NCBI GenBank assembly: GCA_025766275.1
Contig: JAFKAC010000213.1
Location: forward strand, 1 to 62,420
Direction: 5' to 3'
DNA length: 62,420 nt
Origin: Lactarius indigo
Lineage: Eukaryota > Basidiomycota > Agaricomycetes > Russulales > Russulaceae
Shown: positions 10,920 to 22,971 of the stretch, in pieces
Position numbering within the stretch: position 1 is the stretch's first letter
Layout of the letters: each line of letters starts with the position of its first letter
Position numbers and translations under genes: made by a program
The notes under the pieces: generated by a model
Database searches by the model: none
The model's input: only the letters and a program-made list of their open reading frames with translations
What the model was told of the DNA's origin: nothing

Positions 10920-11794
10920 TGAGGTGCTGAGAACAATCTGGCCTGGTAAGGAGAGCTTTTTATTTTGTGCACCTCAATGGCAGAATGGAGATAGAAGGGT
11001 AGCTGAAGAACGACGCGGTCCGCGGCTCATGCAGTTCAAATTATTGAAGCACACGAGCGGACAATTGAGTAGACCGAGAGACGTAAATGGGGCGCTGTTA
11101 CTGTAGAACCGAAGTCATATCCCAGAACTGCCGGTGCGGTCCTGTGTGGGTCCAGACCGAGAAGTGCGACTACTCGCTCGGATCACTCCGTTTCAATCAA
11201 GCGACAGCGAGACCCGGGCGAGACGAGACAATTGGCAGCTTCCCGAATACCCGAAAAGGACACGGAACGACGACGCCAGCGACCGAGACCTCAATCACAG
11301 CGCCAAGCGGCCCACTCCCCTACGAGCCGTCACCTCATGCAAGCAGCGCCGCTTGCGAGATGAATATTCTCTATTTGACAAAGGAAACTAGTCATGTGGC
11401 GCAGTGGTTCAGCTTCGGTTGGCTTCCAGAGGGTCATAATCGTCGAATCGGGGTATTAGGCCAGCGCCCGGCGAGCAGCACTTCGGCCAACACGTTGCGA
11501 GCACCTTCAGCTGCGCAATGTCGTTACGCCTCCTGTCCTTCTCGTCGAACCTCAGGAGTATTCCTTCCCCTGTTTTTCATAGGCCCGCAACTTTTGAGAG
11601 TTCCGTGCAAAAGAGCCGACAAGTGACGAATACCACCGAGCAGGCAACCTTGCGTACAACCCCTATCCAGCACTTCCTTGCTTCCAGCGACCAAGTGCTG
11701 AAACAAGTCCCTAGGATCAGCCCTTTCTGTCTGTCGCGGGTGCTTTCCCCCTACTGACCTGCAGTTACTCACCATACCCATATCCTGGACAGGA
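10920..11794. other. intergenic region, no gene recognised
   Basis: Spacer upstream of the TPR-CHAT gene. Open frames exist, but none shows domain motifs. Missing 5' exons of the TPR-CHAT gene could lie here; I could not identify them. Confidence 0.4.
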
Positions 11795-12639
11795 ATGCAC
11801 GACATCCTGCCAGACGTCAGCGCCGATATTGAGCGCGCGTATGCCGCCCTCTCTCTGTTCCCGCGTCCGCATCCCCTCCGCCCTTGCGTCATCGCTGCTC
11901 TTGGTTCGGCTTTGTACTGCCGCTATTTGATTTCTCGCTGTAGGGACGACTTGGATGCTCTCATTCCCCTCTTCACAGAAGTACTCCTCTTCCCTCTCGA
12001 CCCGGAGGCGCCCCATTTCTCTCAATTCACCAAAATATTCTACAAACTGGCATGTAGCCTGGCTTTCCGATTCAGGCTGTCACGCAGCCCGGAGGACTTG
12101 GAATACGCAATCAAGTACTACCGCCATCTTTTGGCCCTCCCGTCCAGGGCCATAGTCGAGCTCAATCCGTTGGAAATACTAGATAACCTCACGAGATTGC
12201 TTGCTCATAAGGTACAGTCAACGGCAGAGGTCCAGCCTGACTATGCCGACGAGATGGTTGGGACCTTCCAAAAGTTGGCCGTCCTTGACCAGTCAAGCGA
12301 GCACGTCGGATCGATCGCGAAGAGTATGGGGATCATCCTCTTAGCTAGGCTTTCCCAATATGGTCCATCGGAGGAATGCGAGCGAGCACTTGAACTCTTA
12401 AACGATGTAGAGAAAGTGTGCCAACCTGAGAGGACCCCAGATTTCTACGTCTTCCATGGGATAGCGTTGAGCATACGCTTCCACCAGACGAGCCTATATG
12501 ACCACTGCAACCGGGCGATCACACAATTCAACAAGGGCCTCACTCTCCTACCCTCCGAACACCCTTTACACCCACTCGCCCTGATGGGTATCTCGATCGT
12601 CCTACACCATCGATTCACACACGACAAGCAACTCAGCAT
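11795..12639 (+). pseudogene. TPR-CHAT protein gene, 5' half (interrupted by transposon)
   Basis: Encodes 281 residues of helical TPR-like repeats typical of basidiomycete TPR-CHAT proteins (HPLRPCVIAALGSALYCRY, RDDLDALIPLFTEVLL, SPEDLEYAIKYY, PLHPLALMGISIVL). The frame is intact until 12639, where a Plavaka element begins and adds a few foreign codons before a stop at 12659. Removing the element and one AT copy joins this half in frame to the ORF at 18755, so they were one gene of at least 1078 residues. The Met at 11795 is the first in the frame; the true start may be further upstream. With the element in place the product would be a TPR fragment without protease domain. Confidence 0.85.
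12638..12639. repeat. target-site duplication AT (left)
   Basis: Left copy of the 2-bp AT duplicated on insertion; the right copy is 18755-18756. Keeping a single copy restores the TPR-CHAT reading frame. Confidence 0.75.
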
Positions 12640-12671
12640 CAGGAAAAACCTCCCGTGCTAATAAAGGATAA
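12640..12671 (+). repeat. left terminal inverted repeat
   Basis: Matches the reverse complement of 18723-18754 at 27 of 32 positions, with the first 16 (CAGGAAAAACCTCCCG) identical. Confidence 0.88.
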
Positions 12672-12783
12672 GCGCCCGTAAATTATTAATATTCTGAGTA
12701 ATTGAGATAATTTGTGAGTAATTCATGCTCGGAGCTGATAATCACGAGCGCCTTTGAACGGGTGGTTACACAGTGCTAATTAT

Positions 12784-15700
12784 CTACAAAAATAGAAGGT
12801 AGATATCTCGGCTACTAAACGGATTTATGTAAAAACTGTGGCACAATTCCAATACCGAAAATGTATTACATCCACTAGTGTCTTCAAGCTGACTAAAGCG
12901 GGGCAATAAATGGACGCTAGAGTAGATATCGTCCACTGGGATAACACTGGCAAGACGCCGGCAGTTTTGAGTCAACCTGGACACTTTATAGAGCCGACTG
13001 TTGCTGTCTGGTGTGGTGGGAATGGGGGAAAACCATTCCACATAGGCTAGATGAGTTGGTAGGGTGACATCCGCAGACAGGAAGAGCTGGGGAAGCACTT
13101 TGTTCGGTAGTTGAAACACCACACGAACCTGCACTATTCGGAGACCTGGAAAGTAGTTAGATGGCCCTTACACTAATATAGCTTAGACTCACCTTTGTTC
13201 CCATGTGTGTTATCACGAGTTCTGCTGCGGATAATGACAGTATCAAAACGCGATGGTATTGTGCGCCCACGGGCGTCCTTTTGATCCGGCCGAACATGAA
13301 CGACGTCAATAACTTCGGAGTCAATTGTTGAAACAAATTTGATCTTGTGGAATACCGAAACATGACGGAACGGTAACAAAGTGTCTTCGGCCAGAGCCCT
13401 CAGTGCTGTTGTAGAAGCTCGGGGGTGATTGAGTCGAGCAATAAAATTGGCAAGGGCGTCTTGAAAGTCGAACGCTCCATATTTGTCAGCGAGGTTGTTG
13501 AAAGAAACGGCCTTCAGAGACGGATTTTGAGCCATTTGGAGGGTCCGTGGAACAGGCTTAGGAGGTCCAATTGGCTCCGAGCATCGAGTGCTGTCGTGTT
13601 GAGTCTGCTGCCGCCAGGCAATAAACATTGCGTGCCGTTGTATCTTCTCGCGGCGGTCCAGCCATGCAGTCATCTGAGGGTACTCGTCCTTACGATTCGT
13701 CGCGCGGTAAGCATCCTTTGTGAAGTTGATATGGAGTTGCTCGGTTTGCTCCGTGTTGTAATTATCCGTGCTGCCGAAAAGGGTAATCGACGATTTGTAA
13801 TGTAAGAGGCTGTGGACCTTGGGGATATTGAAGTGTTCGCGGACGCCAAGGTCGACAAATACATCTTTATTGTCGTGAAATTGGGCCAGGGACTCCTCAA
13901 GGCGAAGTAAGGTTTCAGTAGTGTGTGATGGAAGTTGTGTGATGTACAAAAAATCAAGTAGCGCACGCACGGTCCTAATAACCCACACAGGGGACCCTCC
14001 AGAAGGAAGTGGAAGTTCGATGACAAGGCCAAGGAGGATCCGGCACATGTGTTTGTGTTCGAGACCCGAGACCCGAGAAAGGGTCGAAATACCCCTGACA
14101 AAAGTCATAACATGGTGATTAGGTGGCAAAGACCTACATCGCGCATCGATTTGTGCTCGTCCGAAGACACCAGAATCTGTCAGCCATCTAATCAAATGCT
14201 TCATAACGCCCTGAAGCATTTGGTGTAAGATGTCGGGTGTGATTGAAACAAAGATGTCAGCGAGGGGAAGCGCCTCCCAGAATGGATGGAAGACTGGCTT
14301 GAGACTAGCTTCACGACAGACTGAATGGAACGTCTGTACATCTCCATCTGCCGAAAGAAAAGCTTCCATGGCTTTGTTGTAATCACGGAGAGGAGACCTG
14401 GAATAGTCACCGAGGTCATCGCGGTGCACGATACACTTTGGGCACCGGCCATTGAACGTGCAAGTCACCAGCACTTGCTCGGGGTAGTCGCCAATGAACA
14501 CGGCGAAGATGGGATGGCACCGGCGCCAGATCCCATCACCGCTCATCATTGCGACACCTGTTTCGCCATGGGACGCAATCGGGGCTAGGAGGTTTCGCAT
14601 GCAAAAATGGAATACATTTGCAAGCGCACGCCGCCGAGCTGCCTTGTTGCCAATTTCTTCAAGGCGAGTAGTCGGAATGTATCCGATCAGCATTTGAGCG
14701 TGGCATGATGGCTTTCGGCGGATATCCTTTGGAACATTTCCAATCGTGAGATACACAGGGTAGGCGGCCTTACCATGAAAAAGTGTAAGTTGGGTCTTGT
14801 CAGAGGAGATGATGACCGGGATGACCGTAGCGCCTGGCCGGCGTGCTTCGAGGGATGTCTATCATAAGTCATAAGTGCGCGAAATAACCCAAGAAATTGA
14901 GGGCGCACCTGTACTGCCCACCACCAATCACCGGTGTGCATCTCACTATACACACGGCATGTTCGCTCGTGATCGGTGTAGTGGCGCTCTGGCGCAAATA
15001 CCAAGTCACACGCAAACTCAGGGTCGCCGTAAAGCGTCCGAATACATTGCAAGACGTCACGGAAATAGAATTGAAGGGTGTTACCCGCGATGGTCATGTC
15101 CTCGCACTTGAACTGGGGGCGCCCTGGTAGCTCCGTGTCGATAATGTAGTTCAGTTCATTTGGCGTGTGATATGACAAGCCAAGCTTGTCAACGACCTTT
15201 CAAGATGCGTTAGTTATGTCACAAAACAATAAGGATGATCGTACCTCAGGGATTGCAAGGATATCTGCGACAGCCGACGATGTCGGCCCACGTGTTTTAG
15301 CCCAACGCGCGATCTCCCAATCACACTGGGAGCGAAATGGTGCCCATACCGAGGACCCGAATGTCTCTTGACTGGACTGATATACGTGAAAGCCTTGAAG
15401 TGTGCTGGGTATTGGTGAACCTGGACTGCCATATGGGAAGCGGTCGATGACCAACTGGGGGCCATTCGTATCACTGGGCGCAGAGTGCAGAGGCTGTCCC
15501 AGGCCTGATGGCGGTGAACCGGGCAAATTAGGCTGGTCCGGTGATGCAGAAAGTCCCTGATCAGGGCCAGTACAATAATTGACGTCCTGAGCTAAAGCTT
15601 CAAGAAGATCAGCGTCCGCGGTGTCTGCAGCGGCGTCTTCACGTTCGGTGGCGGGATCTTCATCCTCGGCGGCGGCATCCTCACACTCGGCAGCGGCGTC

Positions 15701-15937
15701 CTCACAGTCAGCAGGCCCAGTAGCGTCCCAATGGTTAGCAAATTTGTCGTGGTCCCATGATGCAGGACCTGCGTTTGACGCTAAGTTAGACCCTCGAGTT
15801 TGACATGTGGTGGGGATTTGTGTAGCCGTACGCAGGGCACGGCAGCTCGGAAGTTGAGTCCTGTTGATGTGTTGGGAAAGGCCGCGAGGGGTGAACACCC
15901 GATTGCAGCCGCGACAGTGAATTTGTGCTCGGCTCAT
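12784..15937 (-). CDS. Plavaka-type transposase
   Basis: Transposase of the fungal Plavaka family. Four exons (15937-15245, 15196-14909, 14858-13193, 13145-12784) give an uninterrupted 1002-residue protein. It starts with a zinc-finger-like segment (HCRGCNRVFTPRGLSQHI), followed by an acidic Ala/Glu/Asp-rich linker. The conserved block near SSVWAPFRSQCDWEIARWAK comes next, then LSYHTPNELNYII and the core with GRCPKCIVHRDDLG, SITPDILHQMLQGVMKHL and FNIPKVHSLLHY. The C-terminal block holds VQVRVVFQLP, LAYVEWFSP and FYINPFS. All three introns are 47-50 nt with good GT-AG sites. I did not assign the catalytic acidic residues individually. The protein probably acts on the CAGG termini of its own element. 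Confidence 0.92.
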
Positions 15938-16158
15938 GGCAGTGGGTCGGGCTGGGTGGTAGTAGAAGGAAAAGAAGTGAGCGTCAAATGGAGGACAATT
16001 ACCAGACTGTTAACACTTTTCAGTTAGCGCAGCAGATTATCGATATAAAGAAGACGTACCTTCGTCCCCATCCCCCATTCCAATTCCAGTCTCTACTCAG
16101 TAATCATATTAGTACTCCCTTTTTCTCGATATCATCACCTTTGCTTTGATCTTTATAG
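15938..16158. promoter_or_regulatory. divergent promoter region inside the transposon
   Basis: About 220 bp between the transposase start and the presumed start of the plus-strand DUF6532 gene. Both element genes are probably transcribed outward from here; no specific motif was identified. Confidence 0.4.
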
Positions 16159-18307
16159 ATGGCCCCGCGAACCTGCCGTACTCAGATGTGTGTGCCGACA
16201 GAAGACACGCAGGGAAGACGAAATGAAGACCAGACTCCATTTCAAACCGCGACTCAGGCAGGCCAAGATAACACTACGGGTTTGAACGGCAACACAACGA
16301 TTCGGGTTCCTCCACCCAGTAAGTCTACAACTTCATGGAGTGAGGAATTCGTCTTATTCAGTTATCGCAAGCACACGGGAAACGTACCTTCAGCACCAGC
16401 AACGTCGTTACACCCACGCCCTCGAATACACAGTTGGGCACCACTAAGAAAACCCGAACTATTGGTATGTGAATCGCAAAGGCAATTGATGATGAGACTG
16501 ACCTTGAAGTTGATAAAGGTCCTTCCCATGGTCGTCCAATGCCACTCAAGTTGGCCCAGGAAAGCGAGCTAATAAATGAACAAGGGTATGATGGCGGTGC
16601 GATAAGGGGGAAACGAGTTGAGAGGCAAGGCGGTGAGTGAGAATATTACTAATCTCTTTGTTCGTCAAACAAGCAGAAATTTTTCAGCTCCGTCCTCTGG
16701 TCATGTTCCTCCCCCCGTCCACGTTCCTTCCTATTCCAACCCCAAATGCTTCCACGACCCTGATGTGGATGATGATGACAGCGCATCTGAGGACGATGAC
16801 GACGACGACGAGCAGATTGTTGAACTTGCTCTCAGAAACCCCGCAAAATTCTCTGAGGCTATGGCTACCGAAGTATGCCTTTTTTTTTTTTTCGACATCC
16901 TTTAGTCTGACTCCCACTTTCACAGCGGCCCACCTGGAAGGAACCAGGTGGTATAGATACGCCCCGCTCAGCGAAGCTGACTTCCAGACAGAGCACCGAC
17001 AGCCCCGGCTCATCTGGCGGTGTCCGCAGCCATGCACCTGCAGGTGCTACCCCTACGTCCACACCAATACTGCCAGTGACACCTGGACCGAAGGCACGCC
17101 TGGCTGAGCTCCCAGATGAAGGTTTTTTTTTTTTTTTTCTTTAAGTGTCCGTTCTTTGGCTGACCATTGCGACACGTAGCTGGTACTCCATCGCCAAACC
17201 AGACCCTGACTGTGATGTCCAAGTCGCCGGCGTCCCCTGTCTCACATATCGATACGGATCTGGTGTTCGTGGGTAGCACAACCAAGATCATGCTAACCAG
17301 CCAGCGCCCACTCGTCCGAGGGATTGTTCAGGATGCAATCGAGAACCTTCGAGCTTCTCTCTTATTTAACAATGCCTTCCCAGACGCAACTGTCGCTTTT
17401 GCCTTCACTCGAGATGCTCTCCTTACTGCCACTGAGAGTCATGGACACGGAGGAGGCATTGTTCGATGCCGACTTCAAGTCGACGACGAATATCTGACCA
17501 AGCTCATATCCTTGGTAAGTTTTATGATATTATAGATGATGTCACTCAAATTAATGGACAGTCGCGTGCACGAGTTCCACATTTCCGTAGTGAGGTCAAG
17601 GAGCGTTGCAACGCTGTTAGCGTGGCGCCAATAATTGCGACCGGTTCGGCGGCTGAAATTTCCCGATTGATTCGGAAGCAGCTTTCTTGTTACAACTATA
17701 TTTTCCCGGGGGCACCTGGTGTAAGTGCCGTCCTTTTTGATGAGCTCTTCTGATACCTTCCTAGAACATGGGAATCACTGGACTTGTGAGGACCTCGCAC
17801 CCATATCGAAACCCGCGAATCATTGCAGTTATCCGTGACTTATATTTCACGGGTGGTTCAACTTCGTTTGTTGCTCGTTTCCACCATCTTTTCCCAACGT
17901 ACCAAGGTGAAGATGGAGTGGTAAGTCGGGAAGTTCCAATGCCCATGGTCGCTCTAGTTGCAACTGCAGTGAGTCAAGTAAAACTTTATTTTTATGATGC
18001 TAACTCTGTATTAGCTTTATGCCACTCTTTACGAGTGGCGTGGTGGCGAACAGCAGACAGCAGAATTTTCAGCAAATGCCTACATGGATGTGTACCTCGC
18101 CAACATGAATACTCTCAAGCATATCCTAAACAACCGAGAACGTGCTTTTCACATCATGATGAGTGATATTTATGCTCAAGCAAGGTGAGTCTGCTACCTT
18201 CGCTTGGACTGTTGTAGTCCTGACTGTGCTGTGGTAGCACTACGGGGGGTACAGTCGTGACATCGACTCTTCCAATTGCCGATCTCGATCTCGATGAACT
18301 TGAATGA
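16159..18307 (+). CDS. DUF6532-family protein carried by the Plavaka element
   Basis: Second gene of the element, function unknown. From about 16535 onward the exons join cleanly: a disordered segment, an Asp/Glu-rich tract (DPDVDDDDSASEDDDDDDE), a Pro/Ser-rich linker, then a globular region (DTDLVFVGSTTKIML, PLVRGIVQDAIENLRASLLF, AEISRLIRKQLSCYNYIFPG, MGITGLVRTSHPYRNPRI, VPMPMVALVATALYATLYEW, FSANAYMDVYLANMNTL) that I recognise as DUF6532, ending ...DLDELE at 18305. About eight introns, several with long T tracts. The first exons (16159-16530) could not be joined in one frame by eye, so the start is tentative and a frameshift there is possible. Its place inside the element suggests an accessory role in transposition or regulation. 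Confidence 0.72.
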
Positions 18308-18722
18308 AAGTGTGCTTCCAGCTTCGACAGACCTGTTAACAATAATACCCTGTAAGTCTATGGTACTCCTTTGAACGACATCACTGACGTGAATTTTAAC
18401 GATCAGCAGTGATTATCAGAAATTCCCCCAAAAAAAAAAAAACATTTGACCTTTTCCCCTCACTCTCCTTTTTGATTTCTGTGCTTGTTTGTTTGTGCCT
18501 GTCATGCCTGGTCGCTCCTTTGATAGTTATAATAAAATTTGATAATGGTTAAGATAATAATGATTGATAATCTGAGAGAATCTGAGAGCACGATTATTGG
18601 TAACCTATCTGAGAATACCACGAAAATATCGCGAAAATATCGATAATTAGCACTAATTTAGTTGTGGCAACGAAATAGAGATAATTTAGCTAATTATACT
18701 AATCTTCGCTAATTTAGTCAAA

Positions 18723-18754
18723 TTATCCCTCGCTAGCGCGGGAGGTTTTTCCTG
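18723..18754 (-). repeat. right terminal inverted repeat
   Basis: Reverse complement starts CAGGAAAAACCTCCCG and pairs with 12640-12671. Confidence 0.88.
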
Positions 18755-21148
18755 ATGAGATCTCTCGAAGAATCCATCACCTACTCTCGCGCTGTCCTCA
18801 GCTCATGCCCTCCTGGTCATTTGCTCCGCCCCCCATGCCTCACACTCCTCTCCACATCATTGAGGTGGCGCTACGCTTTCTTCGGTGAAACGGCGTTCCT
18901 GCTTGAGGCAGACTCCTGTGTGGACGACGTTTTCAGCCAAGATATGCCAGAGCCCCTGCGCGTAGCCCTGGCGAAGGTCATCGACGAATCAAATGCGTTC
19001 GTGCTAGGAGGTTTTCAGAGAAACGACTCTTTGGAAGCGTTGATGGAAGAAATGGAATTTCATCGACGGCGCCTCACCAAGATACCTTCCGGCCATCCGG
19101 ATCAGCTCGACGCCCTGCGTTCACTTGCGCTCGTCTATGGTGGCAAATTCTACTACACAAAAGAGCTGGCGGACCTCGAAGACGAGATCGACCACCATTC
19201 CATGGCGCTCGCCGCGTCACCGCCAGGCCACTACATCCGGCGCTCGTCACTCTTCAGCCTTGGAAAGGCGTTCCAGACTCGGTTCCTGTGCGACTACCAG
19301 CTACGCTCGCTCGAAGAGTCGATCAGGTGTTGCCGGGATGCGCTCACGCTATGTCCACGCGGACAGATGTCCCGGTTCGAGCCGCTGCACATCCTCGCCC
19401 TGTCTCTGAGCCTGCGCTCCCTTTCCTTCCCTTCCTCCTCGTCTGCGCTCCAGGACCTCGAGGAGTCTATGGCGCTATTCCGATGCGCACTGGACGACGA
19501 GGAGCACGCCCATCCGGACGCCAAGTTCAAGATCGCGAGCCACTGGGCGCTGTGTGCGCGCGCTGGGCATCACCCCTGCACAGCGCTTGCTTACCAGTCC
19601 GCCGTGTCGCTGATGCACAGCACGTTAGTGCTCGGGCCGACGCTGCCGGTCCGGCACCGCCTCATCAAGAGGCGATGGGGCGACCTCGCGGCCGTGCCAC
19701 TAAACTGCGCGTCGTATTATATCGAGGTGGGCGCACTGGAGCGGGCCATTGAGACGCTCGAGCAGGGGCGCGCCTTACTCTGGTCGGAGATGCGTGGCCT
19801 TCGCACGTCGATGGACAGGCTCCAGTTGAGCGACGGCGGGGGTGCGGCGTTGGCCGAGCAGTTCGTGGCCGTCAGCGGGGAGCTGGAGAATATTGCTACG
19901 TCCGCGGAGGCATCGGAGGACTCTGTGGAGCGCCCGCGGGACGACGAGCGCCACATCCCTGATGCCTTCGGTCGGATGATGGAAAAGGCGCATGAGCTGG
20001 AGCGCAAGCGCGCCGAAATTATCGAGCAGATTAGAGCCCTGCCGGGCTTTGGGGATTTTTTGCGCGCTGTGCCTTTCGACGTGCTTCAGACCGCCGCGGC
20101 GTGTGGACCGATTGTCGTCATCAACCACTGCTGCTATCGCTGCGACATCCTTATCGTCTTGCATGGTTCTGCTCCAGTCCTCTTACCCATGGCGGAAGAT
20201 TTCTACAGCCGAACAATCAAACTCAAAGAGCTTCTATTAAGCACTCGCGCCAAGCATGCACTAGAATCGGATCAGTATCAACATGCGCTACGTTTCGTCC
20301 TTGAGGAATTGTACGAGCTCGTCGGCCGTCCGGTCATCGAAAAGCTCCACGAACTCGAGATACCCGAACAATCGAGAGTGTGGTGGTGTCCTACTTCTGC
20401 GCTTTGTTCGCTTCCTCTCCATGCCGCCGGGCCTGTCGAATCAGACGGCAGGAGGAAGCGATATTTCTCAGACGTATATGTCTCCTCGTACACCCCGACA
20501 CTTTCTGCACTGATCGAGTCTCGGAAAGGCTTCGCGCACACGTCCGATCCGCCCTCGTTGTTGGTCGTAGCGCAGCCTGACGTGTCTCTGCCAGGAGTAT
20601 GGGGCGAGATCGAGGTGGTCCAGAAACTGGCCCAGTCCACGACGACGCTCCTCGGTCCTCGGGCGACGCAGCGGAACGTGATGAAACAGCTCCCGCACCA
20701 CCGCATGGTGCATTTCGCGTGCCACGGGACGCTCGAACCAGAACGACCATTCGACACCGCGTTCCTCCTCCTCCGCGGCGAAGAGCGCCTCGAGCTGCTG
20801 GACATCGTGCGCTCGCGTCTGACCACCACCGCCGAACTCGCCGTGCTGTCAGTGTGCCACGCTGCGGAGTGGACGGACGCGCTCACGCCAGACGAGGCGC
20901 TGCACCTCACCGCCGCGATGCAGTACTGCGGCTTCCGGAGCGCGGTGGGCACGCTCTGGGCGATGGCGGACACGGATGGGCGGGACCTCGCAGAACATTT
21001 TTATAGGCGCGTGTTTGCGGAGGAGGAACGTGCCGTGCCGCTTGGCGAACGATCGGCGAGGGCGCTGCGGGACGCGGTGCGGAGGCTGAGGAAGAAGAGG
21101 GGGGTGTCGCTTGAGCGCTGGGTGAACTTTGTGCACTATGGGGCGTAG
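18755..21148 (+). pseudogene. TPR-CHAT protein gene, 3' half with CHAT protease domain
   Basis: Open frame of 797 residues continuing the TPR array (MRSLEESITYSRAVLSSCPPGH, ADLEDEIDHHSMALAASPPGH, RSLEESIRCCRDALTLCPRGQ, ALERAIETLEQGRALLWSEM) into a C-terminal CHAT domain, a caspase/separase-like cysteine protease fold. The His motif (MVHFACHG) and Cys motif (LAVLSVCHAAE) of the dyad are intact, followed by GFRSAVGTLWAMADTDGRDLAEHFY. It follows the transposon directly; the ATG at 18755 is the AT target duplication plus the next G, so it was an internal Met of the original gene. Whether this half is expressed alone, for example by read-through from the element, is unknown. Classed as a disrupted gene though its coding sequence is undamaged. 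Confidence 0.88.
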
Positions 21149-21631
21149 CGCTCATTGTTGGAGTGATGCTATGCTATGCCCGGCCCTTTGATTGTTGCGG
21201 AATGACATACGCTTGGAAGCGGCGTGACAAAAAATTGGGGCGCATTGTTGTGGGGGCTTATCGCGAACAAGATACGACTGCTACTGTAGGACTGCTTGAG
21301 CACGCACAAAGTCGGCAAGTCGGTTTGAGACGGGCCGGACGTGAAGGTAAGCCGGTTTGACGCCGCTGCTTGAGCCGCTGTGCGACTGTCCCGTTGTTTC
21401 GTTGATCGTGGACCGGCCGTCTCGTCTGGATCGAAAGGGGCCGTGCGAGGGGGTGTTTAGGAGGGCATAGAACCTGATTGAATCGACAACGTGTTTTGGT
21501 TTTGAACGGACTCGGACCATGCAGTCGAATTATGAAGAGAATGTCACCGAGATAGGAAATTGCCGTTTAAATAGCTCCTCGAGGAGTGAAATAGCCCGAG
21601 CTCGACTTTTGGCACACGACTCACTCACCCA
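21149..21631. other. intergenic region, promoter of naa30
   Basis: Spacer with no coding motifs, presumably holding the TPR-CHAT terminator and the naa30 promoter. No TATA box is clear. Confidence 0.45.
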
Positions 21632-22679
21632 ATGGACACAATCACCTATCGCGCGTACAGTGGCGAGCATGAGCTCCCCCACATCATCTCCCTCGTCCAG
21701 AGCGAGCTTTCAGAGCCTTATGTCGTCTACACCTATCGTTACTTCCTCCATCAATGGTCCGTCCCCGCTCTCTCGCTTACCCCACACCCGCGCCACAACT
21801 GACCCCATCTCCTCCTCCCCCAGGCCCCACCTTTCCTTCCTCGTAAGAACGGGCACGTATGCCTTTCCCTTGCAAGGTACTGACGAGCGAAACACAGGCA
21901 TACGCCCATGGCGTCCCGCACCCCGTCGGCGTTATCGTCTGCAAGCAGTCGCCTCACCGTGACCGCTACCTGCGGGGGTACATTGCCATGCTCAGCGTTG
22001 ACAAGGGCTACCGCAAGCGCGGAATAGGTATGTACTGTTATTGTCCTCCCCCGTCCGTTCTCTACTCATTCCCGCTCACTACTCCCGGATAGCGTCTGCG
22101 CTGGTCCGTCATTCTATCAGTGTCATGCAGGCAAGTGGGGCACAGGAGGTAAGTCGCCGCCCTCCCCATAGCCCTAACCCCACCGTCCTCGTGTTGCACA
22201 CGTTGTCTCGCTCGCCCTTCCACACCCCAAACCTCTCCGCTCCATACATTCATTCATTTCATCCTGATGGCGTCTCTCGGAAGCACTAATGACTAATATG
22301 CCCACAGATCGCACTCGAGACTGAATTCGACAATGCGCCCGCCCTCGCGCTCTACACCTCCCTCGGCTTCGTCCCAGAGAAACGTCTCCACCGCTTCTAC
22401 CTCAACGGCAAGGACGCATTCCGCCTCGTCCTCCCCCTCGCCGCACCGCACAAGCAGCTCCTCCTCTCCTCGGCGCCCTCCTCCGCATCTTCGTCGTCTT
22501 CTTCCCTCCTCCCCCCCGCGTCCCCCGCGCCGGACGACGAGTACGACGACTCGTCGGACGACTATGCGGAGGACACCGCGAAGCTCGTCCGGTTGCGCCG
22601 CCGCGTCGCTGCGCTGCGCGGGTGCCGCATGATCACGGTCTGGCCGGCGGACGATGACGACCGCGTGTCGGGTCGCTGA
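21632..22679 (+). CDS. naa30: NatC N-alpha-acetyltransferase catalytic subunit (Naa30/Mak3)
   Basis: GNAT-fold enzyme that transfers acetyl from acetyl-CoA to N-terminal Met of nascent proteins, as the NatC catalytic subunit on ribosomes. Five exons (21632-21756, 21824-21842, 21898-22027, 22093-22148, 22308-22679) give 233 residues; exon 2 is only 19 nt. Family hallmarks: [41 protein letters not shown], the acetyl-CoA loop [28 protein letters not shown] and [21 protein letters not shown]. After about residue 160 comes an unusual Ser-rich then Asp-rich tail ([14 protein letters not shown]) before a basic C-terminus. Domain content and exon phases agree, so the assignment is strong. Confidence 0.93.
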
Positions 22680-22971
22680 GTCGCTTGCCCCTTATCTTAT
22701 GCCACCCCTCTTTTTTCGGCCCCTCCACATTGACGCCGTCGTGTTCCTATCATGGTGCCCCACGCCCCGTCGTGCCGTACAATATTAACCGTACGTGTGC
22801 GCGCGGAACGTGCTGTAATTTGACCTAGCCCCCCAAACAGGGAATCTTCCTCTTAATCGAGGGCTTCTGTACGTAATTTTCGTTGCTGGAGGGTTTTCTC
22901 TCTTCCCTTTTTTTGTTTTACAACTTGGTTCTCCGCCGCATCCATATCTTAAAGCTTATCCTCAATTGGCA

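Larger units (their letters stand above)
12640..18754. mobile_element. Plavaka-type (CACTA superfamily) DNA transposon, apparently intact
   Basis: A 6115-bp element bounded by terminal inverted repeats starting CAGGAAAAACCTCCCG and flanked by AT. It carries a full-length transposase on the minus strand and a DUF6532 gene on the plus strand, diverging from about 15.94-16.16 kb. Subterminal regions hold repeated AT-rich motifs (GATAATT, CTAATTTAG, GATAATCACGAGCGC-like), as in CACTA elements. Intact coding capacity, largely matching termini and a clean insertion site suggest a young and possibly autonomous copy. The ends are placed by terminus symmetry and by the host frame rejoining. Confidence 0.9.

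Noticed and set aside
11393..11470. tRNA-like A-box (TGGCGCAGTGG) followed by a B-box-like GTCGAATC
   Set aside because: The D stem does not pair and the T-loop consensus is one base short; no cloverleaf forms.
12640..12661. Residues at the end of the TPR ORF after 12639
   Set aside because: They are translated from the transposon terminus, not part of the original protein.
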